From Henckelia pumila (taxonomy: Eukaryota; Streptophyta; Magnoliopsida; Lamiales; Gesneriaceae): DNA of 64,000 nt. Shown in pieces: positions 11,874 through 24,500 of the stretch (its first letter is position 1; each line of letters opens with the position of its first letter). Position numbers and translations under genes: made by a program. The notes under the pieces were generated by a model, which ran no database searches, was not told where the DNA came from, and worked only from the letters and a program-made list of their open reading frames with translations. The DNA is taken from NCBI RefSeq assembly GCF_033568475.1, contig NC_133123.1:132838930-132902929 (forward strand), written 5' to 3'.

Positions 11874-14800
11874 TCACTCACTTGCAGGTGAACAAAGCTG
11901 AGAGGCAAGCTTCACAACTCCCCACATTGGTGCATCATTCTGCACGACAAACCACTCTAGAAATTGAAAAATCTTTTTAATTAACTATAATCAAGTGCAT
12001 AATTTCAAATCAGTAGCTACGCTGCATAATCTTCCTTTGTGATGACTCAAAAATCACACGAGTCTCACGTACTTAAATGCTTGCCACGTGTTAAAATAGC
12101 AAAAGATATGAATGCCTCATGTGCTTGAGTGGTGAGTAAATCACACCATTAACGCCTCTAATCTTTTTACCAGGAATCGTTTTCCTCAGAGACACCAAGT
12201 GCGTTGATAACTATTTCTTCATATGACTTCGAACACAGAACTCACAAGATAAAATATAATGAATGCATCTGGTGTAGAATAAAGACATCCCACAGATGGA
12301 CTCTTTCGTGGCTTTGAGATTATGATAAGTTAACTGCATTAAACAAAAAGAGCTCAAGCCCATGGCAGAAGGATAAGGTGAATTATTCTTCTTTTATTAT
12401 TTCTTGTGAAATAGCAGATTTTTTTCAATTCACAGATCACACCAGCACATGGATAAGATGCATGAGCTTGATTCTGACATTTGAAATGTGAAATCCAAGG
12501 AGACAAGCTCAACATGTGCACTTGTCTCTAGTGAAAATAATCGATATCAATTAAGCTGAAATATGAATATTTCCGAGCAATGGGAACAGCAGCCACCCTT
12601 TTTCAATGCGATGAAACATCAGTTTTTTTCATCGTTGTGGTAGGGATAACCATTCTGTAAATATCTGTTTCAGATAAGGGATAAAGGGGCATTAGAAGCT
12701 TTGTACTCACCATATACACCACATCAAATGATTCACGGTAGGTATCACGAGAACCCTCAATGTTGTCATTGCTGCAACAAGTATTTGATAAGGTCATGCG
12801 TCTAAAATAATTTGAAGAATGCATCTCAGAATTGCAGTTGCATATCTTTCATTACTAAAAATAACAAATGACAGAAAATAAGTTAAAATAACAGGAATTC
12901 CTCATTAAAAACAACTGATACCGGAGCATCGTTGGCAATATATTGGACTTGAATACAACTTATGCAATACCTTTGTGAGGAAATCAACTTCTTGCAACTC
13001 TATAGGGGTATGCTAAATTCTATCATACTGACTAGGTTGCAATTATACTGATACGATACTTACGAATTATCCCTAGATGGATTAAAAATATTATCAGATG
13101 ATCAATAAAAATCAAACTGCATAAGTCCAGGGAAGAAATCCCATATTTTTTCCACCTTTACAACAAATCCTAATCACTCAATAATATACAGAATCACTGA
13201 TTACAAAAACATATCTAGAGTCTTTATTATAAGGTCCAAGTGAAGAAGTTTAAGATGAAAAATGAGATCATTCAGAAACTTGACTTATCTACATATGATT
13301 TTGTCAATAATTTCGCCCATATGGACATTTCACTTCTGTTAAAAAGATATTAATTGCCAAAATAAAAAAGATATTAATAAGTTAAACAAAAAGCTTAATA
13401 AGAACAAAAATTGAACGCACTGGTGCCAAGCTCATAACACATTTCCCTGCTAAGCAAAATCAAATTTAAGATGCAATATACCCATGGAATTTTCAAGGAA
13501 AACTTGATACTCACAGGAATCCCACAGATATTCTTGTATTGTAGTTCAATCCATCTGACATTCCCAAATCTCCAATGTGATCACCCAGAAGTAGCACGTT
13601 CGTTCTAAATTTCATAGAGGATGCATCATTCGTCATTCCATTCGGATCACCTAGTTGGTCATGGACAGGTCCAGCCATATTAATCGCATGCTCATTCTTA
13701 TTCAGTACATGAATTGTTTTCCCTGCAACCAAAATGGATTATCCTTGGTGATATATTTTCTAAGCGAGGAAGAAGGGTTTTAAATGGGTACATTCAGATT
13801 CACCGACTTTCAATGATTTTTCATTCAACAAACCTCCAAACACGACACTACTATAGTATTAGAAAATTCATCACAGATATTCAAGGCAGCACAAACTACT
13901 TCAGTTGATACTTCTAGTGAAAACAAGAATAATACCTTTAAATGACACAAGATTGCCACTCTGATCAAAAACCATTCGGTTGGACACAATTTTAACATTA
14001 TCAAACGACCTATGAAGTTTCTGTCTCAGCACCTGGTAAGAAGCCACCAAACATAAGCCCCAAATAGAAATGTTCTACCTCCAATTCTCCAAGGCATATA
14101 ACTTCACAAAAGACTAGTATATAACTCAACATAAATTCAGAATCATAAAAAACAACCACAATTCAGATAACCAACCTCTTCAATTATATCCGCAAGGCCA
14201 GCAGAAAATATAAGGACAGGAACATTGCTCTTCTGCAAGAAACACTTATTGACGTCAGTTAGTATTTGCATGAATTTTGGTTGCTCTGCCACCATCATCA
14301 CAACATATTTACGCAACCCATTTAATTAAAAACTCTGCTTTTATTACATGGAAAAGGAGAAGCCCGGGTGGTAAGTAGGTAACCATTAATATTTACCTCC
14401 AAAAGTTCAAAAAGTTCAACAACACCATCCCTGAAAGCAATCTTGGAATTAGCCACAGAGCTCCTTATTGCATCATAAGTAAGTCCTCCCTCAATAAGAA
14501 GACCGTGGGTTTTCTCCCACCTAATAAATAGAGTTAAACACTTACGCTACCAAATTCCAAGCATTTTTTAAACCAAAAATTCTGAAACTAGTATTTGACA
14601 GCAAGAAAATCGGTCAAAGGGTCAAATCGAAGAAACTGTAATCTTCTATAAAAGATAACACGCAAATTTATGCATATTGTAATAGGGATTTAGCATATTC
14701 TTTTATAGAATATAACACTATAACTTCAGCAATGTTGTAATAGGGATCTGGCTGAGATCCCGTATGAATTTCAAATAAGGAAACTCTCGTACCACTCTTC

Positions 14801-16151
14801 CATGAGTTTGGCTTTCTCATCAAGTGGAATTGTCGGGTCAATTTCTAAAGGATGATAATAATCATATAATTTTTGCCTCTTAAGATCGTATTCAGGATTC
14901 CCCTGCTGCAAAATTCCATGACTACCTACACAATTTAAGCTCAACAATTCAATAACTGAAAGAAAAGATGAAACTGTTTCACTAGTGTTTCATATTTATA
15001 GCTGCACTAATGTCTCCATCAGAATTCAATAAAGAAGGAAATTGGACCAAAAACTGGAAGATGCATACTTTGCCCCCGCTGTCCATGGATTCTGTATTTT
15101 GTTAGAGTAGCATCAAAATCTGCAATAACCTATTATATTGAAATATAATACAAGTGACAAATACATACATGACCAAAAAGAAAACTATCAAAAACTTAAA
15201 TTGGCAACCACGCAGACAAACCATGAATTGGAAAAATCGATTTGAAAACAATTAAAATGGGCTGTTTAAACAATGCAAGGCCACAAGACAAGATCATCGA
15301 GATTGACACATTTCCAAAGATTTTTGTATGTCTGAGAGTGGGCATAAAACACACTCTCAAACATGGCTGATGCAGATTCTCTCACACTACATACTATTGA
15401 AACTGTAAGGCATTCGTGTAAGTTAGTTCCAAGATGATCGAATTTTCATAAAAACAATTTACAAGTGGGTGACACCAAACTTTTCAGTTGAAAAATATGA
15501 AATTTTTTTGAATGCAACACTTCATGGACATCAAGTTAGGGTTCAGACATTAGGTAGCTCAGACTAGTCAACATGAATTAAATCATAATCGAGTCTTTTG
15601 GGGGGAAAACAATATAAAAACTTTTCATATCGAAATCGAAGTGCCATTCATGTGGTTGGTGCTTCACACCCTAGAAAAAAGCTGGAATCCTGACTTGGAC
15701 TCTTAGACAGCATATGCAAATCATATTAACAAATCAATATATCTCCCTCTCATCATCTCGTACGGAAAAATTTGAACTTTCATGTATAATTGTTCTAAAA
15801 ATGCCATCACGACAATAAATATATTTCGTCCCTCACAAACTCTCAACCCTGGCTCATCTAATTATAGCCATGTAATGTAGGTAGTGGTTGAAGTATCACG
15901 TCTAAAAGAAGAACCAAAATCATCAGCATAACTAATCAGTAACAAGAAAATGCAACCTATGAGCTTCATAATCTAGCTCAAGCAGCAATTTTATAACATA
16001 AATCTGCAAAACAACTAATTAAAATTTAAGGGACCAAAAACAAAACCTGAAGCTTAGCGGGACCCTCAAATCGAACGGCGGACATTTTTCTCTGAAGAAA
16101 CTGAGGGTCACCCACCATTACTTCAGCGCCATCAAACACAACATGCTCCAT
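11874..16151 (-). CDS. UMPH-1 family pyrimidine 5'-nucleotidase (cytosolic 5'-nucleotidase III-like)
   Basis: Nine exons: 16047-16151, 15069-15129, 14793-14925, 14397-14520, 14176-14232, 13936-14032, 13515-13722, 12711-12771 and 11874-11939. All phases close, giving 303 residues. HAD-superfamily motifs are in order: nucleophile motif VIADFDATLT (residues 36-45, Asp39/Asp41), cap-domain signatures SSHGILQQGNPEYD and EEWWEKTHGLL, motif II LIFSAGLAD (about 148-156), and the magnesium-binding GDHIGD (239-244). The protein closely parallels Arabidopsis At2g38680. The family dephosphorylates pyrimidine nucleoside monophosphates (UMP, CMP) with Mg2+ in the cytosol. The ATG at 16151 opens exon 1. The frame is open a little further upstream and plant homologues vary at the N-terminus, so a further 5' exon cannot be excluded; a small ORF at 16201-16473 on the same strand could not be joined in phase. 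Confidence 0.92.
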
Positions 16152-17159
16152 GATTTCACCTTGATGTTTCCCACTCTTGGTGTATCTGCTGCATCACACT
16201 CTATTCTGTCATGCAGTGTATCAAATCACCAAAATAACGACAACCCGCTGATGGAACAAGCGAGAGAATAAATTCGCAGCAATGTATATCAAATATATGC
16301 CGTAAAAATTTGTGTGAATTCCATGCATTTTTCAAGTGATGCATATAATGTGGATTACAAAACTGGTGCACCTGAATTTGGAGGTAGGAATTAATCGAGG
16401 CAGCGGATTGAAAATTGGTGCGGAGTAAATCGGACGAATTGAAGTGCGAAGCAGATTTCTCATGAGAGAGCAAGGAAGAAGAACTGTGGATGATATTTGT
16501 CGGTCATTTTGCAGCCATGGCTATTCCTCTTCTTCCTTCATGGGCGGGTTTGGGTTGAACCGACCCGATAAAGATTTCGGGTTGTCCATTTACCCTATAA
16601 AGATTTCGGCTTGTCCAATTACATAAATTTATATATTTAAAGATGACGACAGTGTAATAAGAAAATTAAATTATATATTTCGGAGAGAAAAAAAAAAGAT
16701 ACTTATTCAAAATAATTTGTATATGTCGTCACTATAATTTTAATTTTAATAACAATTCACCACTATACTTTTAAAGAATAGGTGTCGTGTGAGCAATCGA
16801 TTCGAGTGATAAATACAATGAAAAATAAATATTTTAATATAAAAAATAATATTTTTTTATGTATAAAATCAAATAAAAAACGAGTTATAAAATGTATTTA
16901 AATAAACTTTTATTTTAGATTGAAGTTACATCGGAAACAACAATCTATTTATGTAAACAAGTATAAAATTATAACATGTTATACAAAATGAATGACAGAA
17001 GTTTAATAAATATTTTCGACAACTAAAAAAAGTACATATTACACAACAATGGAAGTCCAATTCTCCCATTTCACTCACACTATCCTCTCTCTTATTAACA
17101 AATGAAAGAATATATCATATCCCTACACTACACACATTAACAACATTTTGAACAATGAT
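16152..17159. other. Intergenic: nucleotidase promoter and downstream of glutaredoxin-like gene
   Basis: Should contain the 5' region of the minus-strand nucleotidase and the 3' region of the minus-strand glutaredoxin-like gene. A 90-codon minus-strand ORF at 16201-16473 starts MLSHEKSASHFNSS; it could be 5' leader or a separate short exon but no phase-consistent join was found. Confidence 0.4.
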
Positions 17160-18278
17160 TCAACAGCAAAATGGGCATATAATCACCCCATTTTCATTAC
17201 ATTCTGAGCAAATTATTGCCTCAAAACCTCCTTCGACAATTATTTTATGGCTGCCATTGCAATTAAAACACACAATGAACCTTATCCCACCACACCCTTC
17301 ACACGGCCCTTCTCTGCTATCAATTGGAATCCCTTCGAAAAGTGGCCTAAGTTTACCCAATTCATGCAATGATAACACTTCTTCAGCTCCTCCTATGTAT
17401 CTACCCTTTATAAACAATCTTGGGGGAACTTCTTTAGCACCCAAAATCACCCACAGCTCTTCCTTGAACTCCGAATGCATCGATATGTCTCTCTCGAAGA
17501 ACAAGATTCTTAGATTTTCTAACAAAGATCTGATCTTATGGCAGTCCTCGAATGTTTTTCGTATCCCTCTTAGGCCGGTCGTGTAAAGAACAACTGTCTC
17601 ACTCCCCCCTGGCGGGCATTTCTCTTCAAATTCATGTAGGGGATCAGTGGTTTCCTCCAATTTTCGGGATTTTATCGGGGGTTGTTCAATACCATCATTT
17701 TCTTGGAAGATTTTCACCATGTTTCTTGATCTCCTCTCCGCCTCTCGGGCCTTAACTTCCATAACCGCCTGCTCAAAAGCTGCAAGAAGTTTGGGATCGA
17801 AAAGGGTCCTCGAATCCATATCCGGCGGCCTGAAAGACGACACATCAATCTCTGATAAAGGGACTATTTCCCTCTCCACTTCCCGGAGTTCATTACCTTC
17901 CAAGATCGCATCTTTAGACCTCCAAGTATTGATTAACCTCGAATTTTCTTTCGATTCATTTTGGTTTTTATCCTTCACTTCCGGCCGGATATTTTCTTTA
18001 TCATCACTATCACCTGCAAATTCTAATTCTTGATCATCAAGGTCTTTCATCAGCTCTGATACATCAACGATATCAGGTTCTTGAACTTGAAACTTGTCAT
18101 CAAATAGCTGGTGTGCAGGTTCATTCTGAATGGCCACCGAAGGCAAACCCGTAATCAAATTCGATGAATAAAAACCGTAATCTAACACATTTACCTGAAG
18201 GATTCTTTCAGTTTTCAAGTACCCAATTGCTTTGATTGTCTGAAACTTCTTCATCAGCTTCCCTTTCACTCCTTTCAT
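17160..18278 (-). CDS. Glutaredoxin-like protein with C-terminal CxxC zinc ribbon
   Basis: Single-exon gene of 372 residues. The N-terminus MKGVKGKLMKKFQTIKAIGY matches the plant group including At3g57070 and At2g41330. A disordered acidic middle (about 60-215) precedes a glutaredoxin-like domain (about 229-320: VVLYTTGLRGIRKTFEDCHK, then PPRLFIKGRYIGGAEEV). The usual CxxC or CxxS active site is absent; TTGLRGIRKTFEDC holds only the distal Cys, as in this subgroup, so it is unlikely to be a classical thiol reductase. Four CxxC pairs end the protein (CEGC, CFNC, CSEC and CPFC), typical of a DnaJ-type zinc-binding ribbon. Animal GRXCR1 has similar architecture. Function in plants is not established; intronless structure is normal for the family. 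Confidence 0.9.
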   Translation of the reverse strand: MKGVKGKLMKKFQTIKAIGYLKTERILQVNVLDYGFYSSNLITGLPSVAIQNEPAHQLFDDKFQVQEPDIVDVSELMKDLDDQELEFAGDSDDKENIRPEVKDKNQNESKENSRLINTWRSKDAILEGNELREVEREIVPLSEIDVSSFRPPDMDSRTLFDPKLLAAFEQAVMEVKAREAERRSRNMVKIFQENDGIEQPPIKSRKLEETTDPLHEFEEKCPPGGSETVVLYTTGLRGIRKTFEDCHKIRSLLENLRILFFERDISMHSEFKEELWVILGAKEVPPRLFIKGRYIGGAEEVLSLHELGKLRPLFEGIPIDSREGPCEGCGGIRFIVCFNCNGSHKIIVEGGFEAIICSECNENGVIICPFCC

Positions 18279-20607
18279 TTTCTTTTCACCTTTACTGATT
18301 CAGATAGGAGAATTCTGAGGTGGGATCCAAGTTTCTGAGCTAATGAGAAACAGGATCCAATCAAGATTTTGAAATGGATTTTACAGGTTTGAAGATTTAA
18401 AAAAAACAAAATTTTGGTGGGTGGCAGGTGTTAACGGCTAGTAAGATTTGTGCTTGTGCTTCCTTTTTTATTTGAAAATGATTCGGTGTGAGACGGCGCA
18501 TTGAGCTGGTTTACCAGTAACCAAACTTTTTCTTTTCCTTCTTTTGTTTTTAAGGTCAAACTTTCATGATTGTCTCATATTTATTAGACCACAATTTGGA
18601 AATGGGAGTTGATATTTACCTTTCATATTGTGTTATTTACACTTCACTTTATGTATAAAATATGTGTCCAATTTACTCATAAGTGAAGTGCAAATAATAA
18701 AAAATAGAGTGTAAATGATATTAAAAAAAACCTGATATAATTTAAATAGTATTTGCAACCTCTAATAATAAATGATTATCTACCTTATAATAACAGTGGT
18801 TTATTTGTTAGCTTGCGCTTCATACTTCATTAAATTATGGGACAATTGCTATTTTCAATTTTAATGAGAAAATTGTTATAGTCACGTATATTTCTTTCTT
18901 TGTGATTTTGATATTTTTTGTTAACTTTAGACTTTAGTTCATAATTTTTTTAATCTTTTTTTTATAATGTACGGTTAACATGATGTATCGTCATCATCGA
19001 GTTAAAATTTTTGAAATTTGAAAAATACAAGATTAAGATTAAAATTTGATAATATTAGATTTTGAATCGCAAAGAAATGAACATATAAAGGACTAAATAA
19101 AAATTCTCTATTCAATATCGAACAAAATCTGATTTATTTAAATTTTCATATGCGATTGATATTTAAATGCCGAATTGCACGCGTTGCGTATTTGTACGTT
19201 TCGTTTTTGCGTATACGTTTGCATTGTCTGTTTTTTTATTAAATAATTGTAGAAAATAAAATATTAAATCATTGTTAAAAAAATTAAAAACAAAGAGACA
19301 ACATCAACATATCAATTTGATGTAGTCTCACACTTAGAGACCGTTTGCTTTCAATAGAGTTTTTAAAAAATAAGTATTTTTTTAAGTTGGCTTTTAAAAG
19401 CATTTTTTAAAGTAAAAGCTGAAATAATTTTGTGTTTGGATAAATATATTGAAAGAAATTTTTTAAAGTTGAGTTTTAAAAAAGTATTTGAAAACCTATA
19501 AATATGGGCTTTTAAAAAAAACACTTATTTTGGTTTAAATAATTGCTTTTAAAAGCACTTAAAATTCATCCAAACACATTTGAGTTAATAAAATCATTTT
19601 TTAAATAAATTTTTTTTTTCTTAATTCTCTACTCAAACCAAACGGGCTCTTAATATAATAGAAGAGATAGAAGAGAAAATTGAAGGCATATAATAACTCA
19701 ATAGTAAAAAAGCAGAGCTAATTGCATTCGGTCCCTTGTGAAATTTTTAATTGTTACAAAATCCCCTATGAAAAATTAATAGGCTAATATATCCTTGAAT
19801 TTTTAAATATTTTGCTCATAACCCCCTATAATCAATGTTGTGAACTCACGCGTGATAAATGCAAGTGTTTATGATATTTGATGTTTTTTTACACATCACT
19901 TGATTAATTTACCCTTCATCTTGAGGCTAAAATATTAGTTTTTTCCTCTCTTATTTTCATATAATAAACATTGAATTTTTCATTCAAAATATACAGCTTT
20001 CCATAATTAATTCCTAGACACTAGCTTATTATTTATTTATAAATATAATTTATAAATATTTATATAGGATGTGTTGTGCAGTCAATTAACTCCATAAAGA
20101 TAAGGGACTTGTACAGTCAATTAAGTCTAATTATATTCAATTTAGTAGAAAAATGATTCAAAGTCTCCATCGACTCTAAAAGCTAAAAGGGTTGGATTGA
20201 GCCTTAAGATGGAAGGTAAAATATTTTAGCCACGTGTATGATAGATATGATAATAAAAAAAATTAGTATAAATAATTTTATCGATATTAATTTAATAAAG
20301 ATAAATTAAAAACAAAAACTATATGAAAATTAGACTGAAAAAAAGAAAATGGAACGGAGGGGGAGTGGTATTTTTGTACATGGTATTTGTTTTCAAAAGC
20401 TCTGGATTAATGGGACGAGGAAACAATGGTCTTGCGTTGAGCAGACGTGGGTTTCATGCACCCAAAAAATGGGCCTCAAACCCATTCATAAAAAGAATGA
20501 ATATATATGAGATTTCTCCTCAACCATTAATCCTACAAACTTATAACTGCCATCTATAAAATCTACTCCTCTTCTTCTTCTTCCAACCATAAATAAAAAG
20601 TAAAAAA
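18279..20607. other. Intergenic with one clear MITE
   Basis: Apart from the MITE at 19337-19649, I see a stretch near 19715-19860 (ATTGCATTCGGTCCCTTGTG and neighbours) that resembles the arm of a Mutator-like MITE, but no partner arm was found. The last 100 bp before the phytocyanin start hold a CT-rich leader. Confidence 0.45.
19337..19649. mobile_element. Tourist-like (PIF/Harbinger) MITE with TTA target duplication
   Basis: Terminal inverted repeats GAGACCGTTTGCTTTCA at the left and, reversed from the right, GAGCCCGTTTGGTTTGA, continuing with TAGAG in both arms. The direct repeat TTA flanks the element on both sides (19334-19336 and 19650-19652), the TSD type of PIF/Harbinger. It is 313 bp, AT-rich and non-coding. 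Imperfect arms suggest an older insertion. Confidence 0.75.
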
Positions 20608-21225
20608 ATGGCAAAACAAAGTGGGATTTTACTTACAGTCACAGTACTTTTGCTTGTGTTGAAGGATGGTTCGTATAGTTTGCAACACATGGTTGGAGAT
20701 TCAATTTGGTCCATCCCGCCTGCAAATGACTTCTATGCCAATTGGTCCTCATCTCATTCCTTTCACATTGGCGACACATTGTGTAATTCTTGATTTTTCT
20801 TGCGCTTTATTTTTGTTACGACGAAAAAAAAAAGTTTTACATTTCACTGAGTATTCTTGTTTCAATAAGATTGTAGCATTCTTCTTTGGTAAAAATGGGA
20901 ATTTGAGACATCTCATTTTAAATTGCATACAGATTTCGACTTCGATTCGGGGTTCTACGATGTGATTCAAGTGTCGAGAGGGGAATATGACAGTTGCTGG
21001 ACGAATCAACCCTACAAGGCATTCGTTGATGGTCCAGCGGCAATCGATCTTACTGAAAAGGGGGTGTTTTACTTTATATGTAATGTTTCAAACTACTGCA
21101 GATTGGGGCAAAAAGTTTGTGTTATAGTTGAAGAAAAGGCCATAAACATGGCACCAAGTACGAGCCCATCTCCCTCTACCTCAGCCAATAGTCCATATTC
21201 TCCTCAATCACCTACTGTTCACTAG
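20608..21225 (+). CDS. Early nodulin-like phytocyanin (copper-site residues lost)
   Basis: Two exons, 20608-20782 and 20933-21225, joined in phase 1, give 155 residues. Residues 1-24 form a secretion signal (hydrophobic ILLTVTVLLLVL). The plastocyanin-like domain spans about 25-125: HMVGDSIWSIPP, the NWSSS glycosylation sequon at 45, HIGDTLYFDFD, YDVIQV, and a C-terminal FICNVSNYCRLGQKV core. The intron sits inside the GDTL-YF strand, where phytocyanin genes usually have it. The type-1 copper histidines are missing: Tyr67 stands in FYDVIQV where His is expected, and Tyr in NYC replaces the second His, which places it with the non-copper early nodulin-like proteins. A Ser/Pro-rich arabinogalactan-like tail (APSTSPSPSTSANS) follows, but no hydrophobic GPI-anchor signal is present, so it may be secreted rather than membrane-anchored. 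Confidence 0.9.
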
Positions 21226-21528
21226 ATTCAGTGCAAGCAAACTGTCGCTGAATTTTTTATGTAACGCTGAAATAGATTGCTGTGTATTTGGATGCATTGC
21301 GTTTAGTACTCGACGCACAGAGATAAACCAATGCGATTAAAACCCCCAATAAGTTCACGTACCAAAAACAAGAACAATAATCACTCCGCAGAGATGTCAA
21401 CAATGTATTTTTATTATAAAACTGCCACTCAGTAATTGTGTCAAACAACCAAGATAATAGGGGAATGCCGATATAGGGACAAGCCAAATATTACATTCGA
21501 TATTTAACATATGTCTGCAACTCGATCT
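21226..21528. other. Convergent 3' region between the phytocyanin and VPS60 genes
   Basis: Only about 300 bp separates the two stop codons, so the 3' UTRs may overlap. Nothing else was seen. Confidence 0.5.
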
Positions 21529-24500
21529 CTATCCTCGGAGTGATGCTTGGGGAACAGAAGGTAATCCTAGTTCATCCACAGCCTGTCAAGCAGAAAAGTA
21601 TCTTTAACTCTAAAGGATAAGATAGAGATGGCCATAACAAAATATACAAAAACAAGAATTGGTGCATAAAATTTAGAATCAAGTATAAACCGACATACTG
21701 TCATCTCCCTTCGTATTTCTGTTTCAGACACCATCTTGATGTATTTTTTGAATGATATACACTGCAGGAGGTGTCGCTAGTGTACAACGGCGCATTACAA
21801 TTAAACTTGGTTCTTATTTAAAATCAATGATCTAGAGTATATCACAAATTTTACAACTGTTATTCCTTGTGTCCAAAACTCAATCTTTGATATAATCCAA
21901 AAACAGTAGACCGGGTTACTCAAAGGCAGATAATTAACCATATATATAGATAAGGTTGTATTCCAATTATCTCTCGCACATAGTGAAGATCTTTTCAGAT
22001 GGACAGATAAAAAAGAAAAAAGATGATAAAGGTTACCTGCACATTTGCTTTGCCCATTGGTGCTGATGGCAAATCAAGTTCCACTTCCATGTCAGGTTGA
22101 AGATATGCAGGGACTCCATTGCTTTCAGTTTCAAAACCCATGATTGCTTCTAGAGCACCAAGCTCTGAGTAACCACATAAAAAAATGTTGATTCAAAGAA
22201 GAAAGATAAGAATTTATCACAACATGAGTGAAACCCTGGATGACAATTTGAAGATGGGTAGGTTAATAAGCAACTTAAATTTTCATATTCTCATTATTTA
22301 TGCAGAAGTTCAATTTTAGTATTTCATCAACGCAATCAACACCTTCCATTATAATATTAAAAGTCTCTTGATTTCGATTAATAAAGGGAGGTCAGATTCA
22401 ATCTTACCACACAAGAGTTCATCCTTATCAATGTGATCAGTTACATTATAGCTTCTATCAAGAAACTTTTGGATTTCATTACTCACATCCATGAGGTTCA
22501 ACATTTCATCTTGTAAGTTCTACAAACAATCAAATTCCACTAGGAAATATAAGAAAAATATCGAACAAAAGAATCCTTTGGTTAAAAGAGAAAGGTGTTA
22601 GGAATGAGGTACAAACATCTATATCTTGAATTTTCACTCTTCATCATTCCTATGAGCTCTTTATTCGTCGATTCCAAAGCAGACATCTTGAGAACATATG
22701 ATATAATTAGTATAAATACCACAAGTGATAAACAGATGTATCTGAGTTACTAAAAGTGCCAACCAGGAAAACATTTGCAACTTTGATAGGCACATAATAT
22801 TAATAGCATACCAGAATATTAGTGCAGGATTGGTCACAAAATATCACAACAGGAGTCTCCTTCTTCATGAAAAAAGGGTAATCGCCCTACCTCTAAGGAG
22901 GTAGGCAGCAGTTTCCAATCACGTTAGAGAATAAGCTCCACCTCACAAGTCTTGAACCTTTCCCTGTGGGGAACTAACAAGGAAAAGACATTGTTCTGTG
23001 AATTTGATGAATCTAGAAAAATGATACTCTATGACAGGATCATAAATTGTTCTATAATGCATTCATCACAAAGCTCTAGAATTGATGGACTAAACACATT
23101 GAGTAAAATAAACATATAGAAAAAAATTTGCTTCAGATCAAAACAAAGAACCGTTCTAAACCATAAAATAAGTCGATAGAAGGTCAATATCATGCAGAAG
23201 ATCTCTTGATCAAGGCTGTGTATACATAAACAACACAATCGATAATACAGATATCTATGTCATTCGACTTTTGCAAAATACATATCTGAGAATTGAATGG
23301 ACGGAAAACGATGAAAATGGGGAATAAACTGAATGTGCATTTTGACATTGAGTCATTATGGACTATGGAGAAGATAGCAAATGGAAGATCACTAAAACGT
23401 ACTGTTTGTTGGGCATCTTTGATTCCATCCGCAGCAAAGGCAACTTGATCTAGGTTGAATGTCTGATTGTATAGCATATCGCGTTGACCTTCATGCCTGT
23501 TCGAATATATTTCAAAAAACTGTTAATTTATCAAAATGTGAGTGACCTGACCAACCTGACCTTATTTGTATGTTGCAATTTAGGTATTGTATTTAAGGCG
23601 TGTTCTAGTGGATGTTATTCTTTTTCTTTTTGAAAACTGTTCTAGTGTATATTAACTTCCTTGCTATTGCACACTGCCACAAACTGCTTTCCGACCCCAT
23701 AGTTCACATCAGCTGGCTGCTGGCTCAAACAGTTCGTAAAGCCAAATGAAGGGTTGTGCTATTTAGAGCTGTTTTGAACCAAACTAAAACAGGGAAGACT
23801 GGGTGATGGAACCAACGGTTTGCATGGATTTCTAAGCATCGAGGCAGATAAATAAAGGGTTGTGTCTACTAGAGAAGTTTTGAGTCAAAATAAAACAGCG
23901 CAACAGAGTGGGTGACAAAACCAATGGTTGAAATCTGAGCTGGATTTCTAATCATCGATGCAGATAACTTTGGACTGGAGCCCACTTCCAATTTTTTAAA
24001 ATCAAAGCTACCAACATATAACAATCAAATCCAATGAAACCCAACGCTCCCCGGTCAAATTTTTTAAAGAATTCCCAGATTTCACCTCATGTACAACATG
24101 AACATTACACATCCAAACCATTAGCAAGAAGAATAATTGGATAACCAAATGTACAAAGTAGCAATGTAAAATAATAAACAATCACATAGAGGAAATAACT
24201 CACACTCTCTTTTGCTTGAGAACCCTCATGGCTCTAGCTTTGATGGCTTCTTGTGCTGGACCTGGTCGGGTTTTCTTGATCTGATCTTTGTATCTAGCAA
24301 GTTCAGCATCAAGTTTCTTTATCTTCTCGTCAATGGTTTCACCTCTTTTATTTATCTGAAGTTAAAAACAATCATGAGCAGATGTTTAATGATCCAACGG
24401 AGTAATTACTGATGCTGCAAGGATGATCAAGTACAAAACTACACAACAAAATCACACAAATTGGAAATGAACATGGAAACATAAATGTTTCGGAGAAGCA

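Noticed and set aside
16201-16473. 90-codon minus-strand ORF as a first exon (targeting peptide) of the nucleotidase
   Set aside because: Its possible donor after CTCCAAATTCAG gives a phase that runs into a stop when joined to the next usable acceptor; kept only as a possible 5' leader.
17155-18033. Plus-strand ORFs opposite the glutaredoxin-like gene
   Set aside because: Antisense shadows of a well-supported coding frame.
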